Positions 57,543 through 64,000 of a stretch of 64,000 bases of DNA are shown here, one piece after another. The notes under the pieces are model-generated. The model searched no databases and was not told the origin of the DNA. It worked only from the letters and a program-made list of their open reading frames with translations. Position 1 is the first letter of the stretch; every line of letters begins with the position of its first letter. The stretch is from Thiogranum longum. Lineage in GTDB: Bacteria; Pseudomonadota; Gammaproteobacteria; DSM-19610. The DNA lies in assembly GCF_004339085.1 (NCBI RefSeq), contig NZ_SMFX01000001.1, forward strand, positions 124,001-188,000. The letters are read 5' to 3'. Made by a program: the position numbers and the translations under genes.

Positions 57543-57569
57543 GCCATTATTCATTAACAGGTAATCGAT

Positions 57570-58748
57570 ATGTCAGTAACACAACAGGATCTGCTGGGTG
57601 GGCTGGAAAAGCCATCGTTCTGGAAAAAGCTGACCGCAACTGACTGGCTGTGGGCCGTACTGGTTATGGCGGGTACCGGCTATGCCTGGTACCACTATCA
57701 GGCACTGATGGACGACTACGAAGTTGGCATCCTGTTCGGATCCGGGCTGGCGCTGGTTGCATTCGGCTGGGTCTGGAAAGCAGTACGCGTGCTGGCGATG
57801 GTAATCGCCGCGCTGAGTCTGCTGGCCGTTGGTCTGTATGGCGGCTCGCTACAAACTGCAGAAACGAATTTCTTCCTCAAGTTTCTGTTCTCGAGCCAGT
57901 CGGCCATTATGTGGATGAGCGCGCTGTTTGTCGCTGCGACAGTGGTGTATTTCGCGGCACTGGTTGCGCGTTCCGATTTTACCGGCAAGGTTGCCAGCGA
58001 TATGACCTGGGCGGCCGTGGCGATGGGTTTTACCGGATTGATGGTGCGCTGGCGCGAGTCCTACCTGCTGGGCAGTGACATCGGCCATATTCCGGTCAGC
58101 AATCTCTATGAAGTGTTCATTCTGTTCTGCCTGATTACAGCGCTGATCTACCTTTACTACGAAGGTCGTTACCGCACGCGCGCCATGGGTGGCTTTGTGC
58201 TGCTGGTGATTTCCGCGGCCGTCGGTTTTTTGCTGTGGTATTCCTTCAGTCGCGATGCGCACGAGATCCAGCCACTGGTGCCGGCATTACAAAGCTACTG
58301 GATGAAGATCCATGTACCGGCCAATTTCATCGGTTACGGCTCATTCGCGCTGGCGGCGATGGTCGGTGTGGCTTACCTCATGCGTGAACGTGCAGACCGG
58401 GTCGCGCCGCAGGGCTTTATCGCCACGCGCCTGCCGGAAACAGAAATGCTCGACGATGTGATGTACAAGGCAATTGCCCTCGGCTTTGCATTTTTTACCG
58501 TTGCAACCATACTCGGCGCATTATGGGCTGCCGAAGCCTGGGGTGGGTACTGGTCATGGGATCCCAAGGAAACCTGGGCGCTGATCGTGTGGCTGAACTA
58601 CGCAGCCTGGTTACACATGCGATTGACCAAAGGCTGGCGCGGTGCGCCGCTGGCCTGGTGGTCTGTGGTCGGCCTGTTTGTCACCCTGTTTGCGTTTCTT
58701 GGCGTTAACATGTTCTTGTCGGGCCTGCATTCCTACGGTGAACTCTAA
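57570..58748 (+). CDS. ccsA: Cytochrome c biogenesis protein CcsA/ResC
   Basis: The 392-residue membrane protein has about nine helices and the haem-handling tryptophan-rich segment WAAEAWGGYWSWDPKETWALIVWL, the CcsA (CcmF/CycK superfamily) signature. The haem-ligand His are seen in KIHVPANFIGYGSFAL and near the C-terminus in HMRLTKGWRG. With ResB it transports and attaches haem to apocytochromes, probably including the cytochrome c4 next door. Confidence 0.95.
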   Translation: MSVTQQDLLGGLEKPSFWKKLTATDWLWAVLVMAGTGYAWYHYQALMDDYEVGILFGSGLALVAFGWVWKAVRVLAMVIAALSLLAVGLYGGSLQTAETNFFLKFLFSSQSAIMWMSALFVAATVVYFAALVARSDFTGKVASDMTWAAVAMGFTGLMVRWRESYLLGSDIGHIPVSNLYEVFILFCLITALIYLYYEGRYRTRAMGGFVLLVISAAVGFLLWYSFSRDAHEIQPLVPALQSYWMKIHVPANFIGYGSFALAAMVGVAYLMRERADRVAPQGFIATRLPETEMLDDVMYKAIALGFAFFTVATILGALWAAEAWGGYWSWDPKETWALIVWLNYAAWLHMRLTKGWRGAPLAWWSVVGLFVTLFAFLGVNMFLSGLHSYGEL

Positions 58749-58761
58749 GGTGGAGAAAAAA

Positions 58762-59400
58762 ATGAAGAATATACTGCGACTGGTTACATTGATGTTGTTT
58801 GCCCCGCTGGCCTTCGGTGCCTGGAAGGAGGGTGTGAATTACGAAAAACTTTCCGCGCCACAACCGACTGAAACGGCAGGCAAGATCGAGGTGCGTGAAT
58901 TGTTCTGGTACGCCTGTCCGCACTGCTACCAGCTCGAGCCGGAGTTGCACGCATGGCTGGAAAAGAAACCGGCAGACGTGGAATTTGTGCGCATGCCTGC
59001 CGTGCTGGGGCCAAACTGGGAACTGCTGGCGCGCGCTTACTATACGGCCGAGATCCTGGGTGTGCTGGACAAGGTGCACGAGCCGATCTTCGATCGCCTG
59101 CACAAACAACGCAAGCGTATTCGTACGCCGGAAGACGTGAAGGCGATTTTTGCCGAAAACGGGGTTTCGGCAAAAGACTTTGACAATGCCTTTGCATCAT
59201 TTGCGGTCATCACAAAGACTAACCGGTCAAAACGTGTGCGCGAAATGTATGGCGTAACAGGCGTACCGACGTTAATCATCAATGGCAAATACCGCACCAG
59301 CGCTACCATGGCGGGCGGTAACCGGCAGATGCTGGAGGTGGTCGATTACCTGGTTGAGCAAGAGCGTAAAGCCGCTGGCGGAAATGCTGCAGTAAAATAA
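58762..59400 (+). CDS. dsbA: Thiol:disulfide interchange protein DsbA
   Basis: The 212-residue exported protein has a signal peptide (MKNILRLVTLMLFAPLAFGA) and the thioredoxin-like DsbA fold: active site CPHC at residues 52-55, a helical insertion, and the cis-Pro loop TGVPTLIINGKYR. It introduces disulfides in periplasmic proteins. GGAGAAA precedes ATG 58762; an extension to 58642 overlaps ccsA. In many Gammaproteobacteria dsbA follows cytochrome c4 and engB-polA, as here, with ccsBA inserted. Confidence 0.95.
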   Translation: MKNILRLVTLMLFAPLAFGAWKEGVNYEKLSAPQPTETAGKIEVRELFWYACPHCYQLEPELHAWLEKKPADVEFVRMPAVLGPNWELLARAYYTAEILGVLDKVHEPIFDRLHKQRKRIRTPEDVKAIFAENGVSAKDFDNAFASFAVITKTNRSKRVREMYGVTGVPTLIINGKYRTSATMAGGNRQMLEVVDYLVEQERKAAGGNAAVK

Positions 59401-59454
59401 CAAGGCGCCGGATATTTCCGGCTTTTCTGGCTGCTGTTCAACAGGACGATTGAC

Positions 59455-61086
59455 ATGAACGCCGCACAGCTTTTTGTAAAATGCCTGGAGAACGAGGGCG
59501 TCGAATATATATTCGGTGTACCCGGCGAAGAAAACCTCGACCTTATGGACGCCCTGCTGGATTCCAGCATCCGTTTTATTACCACCCGTCATGAACAGGG
59601 TGCGGCCTTCATGGCGGATGTCTACGGGCGCCTTACCGGGCGCGCCGGTGTTTGCCTGTCGACACTGGGTCCGGGCGCAACCAATCTTGTGACCGGCATA
59701 GCCGATGCAAATATGGATCATGCCCCGGTTGTCGCCATTGCCGGGCAGGCAGGTACCAACCGCCTGCACAAGGAGTCACACCAGGTGCTCGACCTGGTCA
59801 GCATGTTCCGGCCCATTACCAAGTACAGTTCACAGGTATTGGCAGCAGACGTAATACCGGAAGTCATTCGCAAGGCGTTCAAGGTGGCGCAGTCGGAGAA
59901 AACCGGCGCCACCTTTATCGAGTTTCCCGAAGACATTGCCAAGTTGCCGGCGGTGGCGAGGCCACTACCGGTCAATGCACCCTTCCCGCCCGAGCCGCCC
60001 CAGCAGCAGGTTGAGCGAGCCGCCATGCTCATTTCCAGGGCACGTAACCCGATGCTCCTGGCCGGCAACGGGGTGGTGCGTGCCGGTGCCTGGAAGCACC
60101 TGGCCGATTTTGCCGAGAAACTCAATATACCGGTCGCCAATACTTTTATGGCCAAGGGTGTCACACCGTTCAGGAATCGCACCACACTGGCCAGTGCGGG
60201 CCTGCAGGCCAACGACTACATCAGCTGCGGGTTCAGTCGTGCCGATGTGATTATCTGCGTGGGCTATGACCTGGTGGAATACCATCCCTACCTGTGGCAC
60301 CCGACGCGTGATCGCACCATTATTCATATTGATCGCACCCAGGCGGAGGTGGACGAACACTACAATGTTACGGTCGGTGTACTGGGCGACATAAAGCACA
60401 CCCTGATGCGTATTGCCGAGCTGGCGACGCCACATCAGGGCCACCTGATGCGCCCTTTACGCGAAGCGCTCATTGAGGAAATGAACCAGCATCGGGACGA
60501 CGAGGGATTCCCGGTCAAGCCACAGAAAATTATCTGGGACTTGCGTACGGTGCTGAATCTCGACGATATTGTTGTCTGTGATGTCGGGGCGCACAAAATG
60601 TGGATGGCGCGCATGTTTCGCTGCGAAGAGCCGAACACCTGCATCATATCCAACGGTTTCGCCAGCATGGGCATAGCCGTACCGGGTGCTATCGCCGCCA
60701 AAATGGTTTCCCCGGACCGTGCCGTGGTGGCGGTGACCGGTGATGCCGGTTTCCTGATGAATTCACAGGAAATCGAGACGGCAATACGTCTGGAAGTACC
60801 GATTGTGATTCTGATCTGGAACGACAGCGGATACGGTCTGATCGAGTGGAAACAGATGCGCCAGTTCAAGCGGACGTCGCATGTGAACTTTACCAACCCG
60901 GACTTTGTGAAATATGCCGAGTCTTTTGGCGCCAATGGCTATCGCGTCGAGGCACCGGGACAGTTACAGGGTATACTCAAGGAAGCGCTGGCGCAGCCGA
61001 CTCTGAGTATTATCGACTGCCCTGTCGATTACAGTGAAAACCTGAAATTAACCGAGCAGCTGGGTAACCTGGTTTGCCCCATTTGA
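59455..61086 (+). CDS. Acetolactate synthase large subunit-like (ThDP-dependent)
   Basis: The 543-residue enzyme has the AlsS/IlvB layout: ThDP catalytic Glu47 in TTRHEQGAAFMADVYGR, LSTLGPGATNLVTGIADANMDHAPVVAI, and the C-terminal ThDP/Mg site VTGDAGFLMNSQEIETAIRL ... NDSGYGLIEWKQ. It condenses two pyruvates, or a related pair, to acetolactate. No regulatory small subunit (ilvH) or ilvC is adjacent, unlike branched-chain synthesis operons, so it may be a catabolic-type enzyme. It sits between dsbA and an EEP-family gene with no obvious functional link. Confidence 0.93.
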   Translation: MNAAQLFVKCLENEGVEYIFGVPGEENLDLMDALLDSSIRFITTRHEQGAAFMADVYGRLTGRAGVCLSTLGPGATNLVTGIADANMDHAPVVAIAGQAGTNRLHKESHQVLDLVSMFRPITKYSSQVLAADVIPEVIRKAFKVAQSEKTGATFIEFPEDIAKLPAVARPLPVNAPFPPEPPQQQVERAAMLISRARNPMLLAGNGVVRAGAWKHLADFAEKLNIPVANTFMAKGVTPFRNRTTLASAGLQANDYISCGFSRADVIICVGYDLVEYHPYLWHPTRDRTIIHIDRTQAEVDEHYNVTVGVLGDIKHTLMRIAELATPHQGHLMRPLREALIEEMNQHRDDEGFPVKPQKIIWDLRTVLNLDDIVVCDVGAHKMWMARMFRCEEPNTCIISNGFASMGIAVPGAIAAKMVSPDRAVVAVTGDAGFLMNSQEIETAIRLEVPIVILIWNDSGYGLIEWKQMRQFKRTSHVNFTNPDFVKYAESFGANGYRVEAPGQLQGILKEALAQPTLSIIDCPVDYSENLKLTEQLGNLVCPI

Positions 61087-61093
61087 TACTGAT

Positions 61094-61894
61094 ATGTCAC
61101 GTACCGCCAATGCCACATCGCTCCAGCCGGCGCACAAGCGTACCTTGCGCCTGCTCAGCTATAACATTCAGATTGGCATACATACCCGGGGCTACCGCCA
61201 CTACCTGACGCACAGCTGGAAGCACGTGCTGCACCACCCGCAGCGCTTCGCCAACCTGGACCGTATAGCGGCGTTGATGCAGAACTACGATATTGTCGGC
61301 ATTCAGGAAGCAGACGCCGGTAGCGCGCGCAGTGGCTTCGTCAATATTACCCAGTACCTTGCCGGCGAAGCCGGTTTCCCGTTCTGGGACGACCAGACCA
61401 ACCGTCGTATTGGCCGCTTTGCACGCCACAGCCTGGGCGTGCTGAGTCGCTACAAACCCAGTGGAATCACCGAGCACCGGCTGCCGGGCCGGATTCCGGG
61501 TCGTGGCGCCATGGCGGTTCGTTTCGGTTATGGTGAAGAATCGCTGGTGATATTGATTGTCCACCTTGCGCTCAGCCAGCGTGGGCGAGTTAATCAACTG
61601 GATTACCTTGGCGAGTTGGTCAATGAATACCGGCACGTGGTATTGATGGGTGACATGAATTGCCGTTCAGACAGCCCGGAGATCGAGCGCTTGATTGACC
61701 GGACACTGATGACCGAACCATTACACGGGATGAATACCTTCCCGAGCTGGCGGCCGAAACGCAATATCGACCATATTCTGGTGACACCCACGGTAGAAGT
61801 CGAACGAGCAGAAGTCCTGGATTACCCTTTGTCTGATCATTTGCCGGTAAGTATGGAGATCGTGCTGCCGGATACGGTCAAGGTTGATAGCTGA
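61094..61894 (+). CDS. Endonuclease/exonuclease/phosphatase family protein
   Basis: The 266-residue protein has the metal-dependent EEP fold motifs in order: RLLSYNIQIG, IVGIQEADAG, HLALSQRGR, MGDMNCRSDS, NIDHILVTP and LSDHLPVSMEI. It may hydrolyse phosphodiester or phosphomonoester bonds of nucleic acid or lipid. There is no signal peptide. It starts 7 bases after the acetolactate synthase stop and is followed 12 bases on by a diguanylate cyclase, suggesting one transcript. Confidence 0.9.
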   Translation: MSRTANATSLQPAHKRTLRLLSYNIQIGIHTRGYRHYLTHSWKHVLHHPQRFANLDRIAALMQNYDIVGIQEADAGSARSGFVNITQYLAGEAGFPFWDDQTNRRIGRFARHSLGVLSRYKPSGITEHRLPGRIPGRGAMAVRFGYGEESLVILIVHLALSQRGRVNQLDYLGELVNEYRHVVLMGDMNCRSDSPEIERLIDRTLMTEPLHGMNTFPSWRPKRNIDHILVTPTVEVERAEVLDYPLSDHLPVSMEIVLPDTVKVDS

Positions 61895-61906
61895 AGGAGT
61901 ACCGGC

Positions 61907-63382
61907 GTGGACGATGAAAAACACGCACAGGAAGCCACGCAGTGGAAGCAGAAGTATCTCGACAACCTCGAGGAAAGTGAGCGCAGCGAAAAGCAGTGGA
62001 AGGATAGTGATGAGCTGCTGCGTAAAACTATTTCACGCCTGACGCTGGCGGCAGACGGTCTCGACGAAACACTCGACAAGCAGTTGCGCGAGTTGCGCAA
62101 CGCCATTCGTGACCACAGCAGTACCTCGCAGTTGCGTACACGCATTGACGAGATGTCGAAGACGCTGGTTCGCCTGGACCAGGGGGGAGGCAAGAAAAAG
62201 GGCGAGAAGCAGGACACTCCTGAACAGACAGGTGAATCAGGTGGCTTCCTCAAGCGACTGTTCGGGGCAGCATCACGTCAGGTGCAGGACGAAGATATCG
62301 TCCTGTCAGCTGATCAGGGCTCCCCTGATACGCAGGTTTCTACTGAAACCGTCAGTGACATCCTGGTTCAATTACTCGAGCGGCTGACACTTCCTGAAGA
62401 ATTTTCGCCACACGTGGAGCGTATTCGCGAGCATATACTCGGCATGACTGAGGGTGGACACTGGGACAGTGTGCTGGAGGAAATCGCAGACTTGGTCCAG
62501 GCCATACGTGCACAGTCGCTGAAAGAAAAACAGGGCATTGAAGAGTTTCTCAAACAGCTTGGCAAGCGTTTAGAGGAAGTAGACCGTCAGCTTGTTCAAA
62601 GTGAAGTTTACTATGATGATAGCCTGCAGGCCGGCCTGCAGCTCGATAGTCAGGTGAAGCAGGAGATAACCGGTATTGGTGACAGTGTTCGGGGTGCAAC
62701 TGATCTCGGGCAACTCAGGCAGACTGTGCAGGCGCATATCGATGCGGTCATGCAACACATGACGAAGCATCGTGTGGTTGAACAACAACGCTACGATGAA
62801 GCCAAGCAGGAAATTGCTTCCATGAGTGAGCGTATGAAAGACATGGAAGCGGAAACCGAGGCGCTGCGCTCGCGTATTGATGATGAACGCTCACAGGCAA
62901 AAACCGATGCGCTGACCGGCGTGCCCAATCGCCTGGCATGGGAAGAGCGGCTGGAGCTGGAGATTGCTCACAGGAAGCGTTTTGGCACCCCGCTGGTACT
63001 GGTGATGTGGGACGTGGATCACTTCAAACAAGTCAATGACAGGTTCGGGCACAAGGCGGGTGACAAGGTGCTGCGTACGCTTGCGCACGTGCTTGCGGAC
63101 AACGTTCGGGAAACGGACTTTGTAGCACGATATGGCGGAGAAGAGTTCGTGCAGCTGATGACGGGTTCTTCTATTGAAGACTGTTTGTCCGTGGCGGAAA
63201 AGCTTCGCTCAGCAATAGAAGAAACCGCTTTTCATTTCCGCGACCAGCGTGTCACCATCACGGCTTCCTGCGGGCTGACGGAATACCGTGATGGGGATAC
63301 ACCGGACCAGTGTTTCGAGCGCGCGGACAAGGCCTTGTACAAGGCCAAGAATGCAGGGCGTAATCGTTGCGTCAGTGACTAG
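61907..63382 (+). CDS. Diguanylate cyclase with long coiled-coil N-terminus
   Basis: The 491-residue cytoplasmic protein begins with GTG 61907 behind GAAGGAG. Its first 330 residues are charged and mostly helical (coiled coil), with no PAS or membrane segment. A GGDEF domain occupies the C-terminus (DALTGVPNRLAWEERLELEI, LVMWDVDHFKQVNDRFGHKAGDKVL). The active motif is GGEEF at 410-414, preceded by inhibitory site RETD, so it should make c-di-GMP and respond to its own product. It ends 4 bases into the convergent DUF5666 gene. Confidence 0.93.
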   Translation: MDDEKHAQEATQWKQKYLDNLEESERSEKQWKDSDELLRKTISRLTLAADGLDETLDKQLRELRNAIRDHSSTSQLRTRIDEMSKTLVRLDQGGGKKKGEKQDTPEQTGESGGFLKRLFGAASRQVQDEDIVLSADQGSPDTQVSTETVSDILVQLLERLTLPEEFSPHVERIREHILGMTEGGHWDSVLEEIADLVQAIRAQSLKEKQGIEEFLKQLGKRLEEVDRQLVQSEVYYDDSLQAGLQLDSQVKQEITGIGDSVRGATDLGQLRQTVQAHIDAVMQHMTKHRVVEQQRYDEAKQEIASMSERMKDMEAETEALRSRIDDERSQAKTDALTGVPNRLAWEERLELEIAHRKRFGTPLVLVMWDVDHFKQVNDRFGHKAGDKVLRTLAHVLADNVRETDFVARYGGEEFVQLMTGSSIEDCLSVAEKLRSAIEETAFHFRDQRVTITASCGLTEYRDGDTPDQCFERADKALYKAKNAGRNRCVSD

Positions 63383-64000
63383 TTTTCCAGATCCATCTCG
63401 TCTGCAACACCGTCGGCTGCAATATCATCTCTCACCTTGATATTGCGGCCTGTCGACAGTGCGTTATAAAAAGCGGCACTGCTTATACCCGCTTCTTTTT
63501 CATCCTCGAACTCGGTATTGATATCCTGAAAGAAGGTAATTCCCAGTACCGTGACATCCGAGCCGGGATTCCAGCTATCTACCGGACCCTGGAGGATGTC
63601 GTCGCCTGCATTGGCCGACGAATCCCGGCGCAGTTCGGATGCAATGACATTCCCGCCGGTTCCGACAAACCCGCCGATTTCGAGGAAGTCACCGCCAGCG
63701 ACATTGATATCTGACAGTGTCATATTGCTTACGGCGCCGGTCCTGTCTTCCAATTGTGTCTGGCTATCAACCTGGATGACGAGGGTGTTGTTAAAGAAAC
63801 GAACTGTAACTGTGCTGGCACCGGCATCAACCGCGTCTACCGTGGCTTCGACCTTGATGTCATTGCCACGTGCCTCCACATCATCGGCTATGAGTGTCGT
63901 GCCACTTATCGTGCCTTCAACCTCGACCTTCGCGCCATTGCCAAGTTGCAGGGTAGTCGGGTTCAGTGTTGCTGTAGTGGCATCCACAAGCTGTCCATCG
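63379..64000 (-). CDS. DUF5666 domain protein, C-terminal part (continues beyond right edge)
   Basis: The frame is open from its stop at 63379 to the right edge, so it is the C-terminal part of a larger protein. It contains repeats of the DUF5666 type: VEVEGTISGTTLIADDVEARG, VTVRFFNNTLVIQVDSQTQLED, LSDINVAGGDFLEIGGFVG. Such proteins are usually exported and beta-rich with unknown role. The C-terminus overlaps the cyclase stop on the other strand by 4 bases. Confidence 0.85.
   Translation of the reverse strand, partial: DGQLVDATTATLNPTTLQLGNGAKVEVEGTISGTTLIADDVEARGNDIKVEATVDAVDAGASTVTVRFFNNTLVIQVDSQTQLEDRTGAVSNMTLSDINVAGGDFLEIGGFVGTGGNVIASELRRDSSANAGDDILQGPVDSWNPGSDVTVLGITFFQDINTEFEDEKEAGISSAAFYNALSTGRNIKVRDDIAADGVADEMDLEN

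Overview
This window is the dnaA-proximal part of a gammaproteobacterial chromosome (moderate G+C, no rRNA or tRNA genes, no intact insertion sequence). The gene order dnaA / rpmH-rnpA-yidD-yidC-mnmE, then mnmG-rsmG-parA-parB-atpIBEFHAGDC, then glmU-glmS is the classic replication-origin neighbourhood of Gammaproteobacteria. Cytochrome c4, a System II cytochrome c maturation pair (ResB/CcsA), DsrE-type proteins and a sucrose synthesis operon suggest a respiring, probably marine or halotolerant and possibly sulfur-oxidising lineage. That last point is inference; no species name can be given from the sequence alone.

Layout. 1-4208: 5' end of dnaA (leftward), a perfect DnaA box, then the ribosomal protein L34 / RNase P / membrane insertase / tRNA modification operon. 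4287-11339: an accessory block inserted between mnmE and mnmG. It holds a leftward ECF sigma factor and its anti-sigma factor, and opposite them a secreted DsrE-like protein, an outer-membrane porin, a tandem BamC-like periplasmic protein, a small HvfA/bufferin-like Cys peptide, a DUF302 protein and a glycosyltransferase. 11340-26900: AT-rich spacer, mnmG-rsmG, parAB, the complete F0F1 ATP synthase operon with its own promoter, an FKBP-type isomerase, glmU and glmS. 27007-33941: two unknown genes, then a leftward group (LplT-like transporter, YcgN-type Cys-cluster protein, RsmJ, SpoIIE-type phosphatase) and rightward uvrD. 33965-40585: a small membrane peptide and the four-gene sucrose operon sps-spp-frk-sus, each gene overlapping the next by 4 bp. 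40673-43586: pirin-azoR-doxX divergent from a LysR regulator. 43605-50293: a large GGDEF-EAL protein and a TRAP transporter of TakP (2-oxoacid) type whose binding protein and permeases lie on opposite strands around a CheY-like regulator. 50377-64000: DUF2782 protein, polA, a structured small RNA candidate, engB, cytochrome c4, resB, ccsA, dsbA, an acetolactate synthase, an endonuclease/exonuclease/phosphatase family protein, a diguanylate cyclase and the 3' part of a DUF5666 gene.

The most unusual feature is the 4.3-10.2 kb block. The anti-sigma factor carries, beyond its membrane helix, a periplasmic DsrE-like domain that resembles the secreted protein encoded divergently next to it; both keep a Cys in the same motif. 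A sigma / membrane anti-sigma / soluble periplasmic paralogue arrangement, followed by a porin and a bufferin-like Cys peptide, looks like an envelope response to a sulfur or metal signal. The second most interesting is a roughly 210-nt RNA between polA and engB, the locus that carries Spot 42 in enterics and ErsA in Pseudomonas, with C-rich loops and a strong intrinsic terminator.
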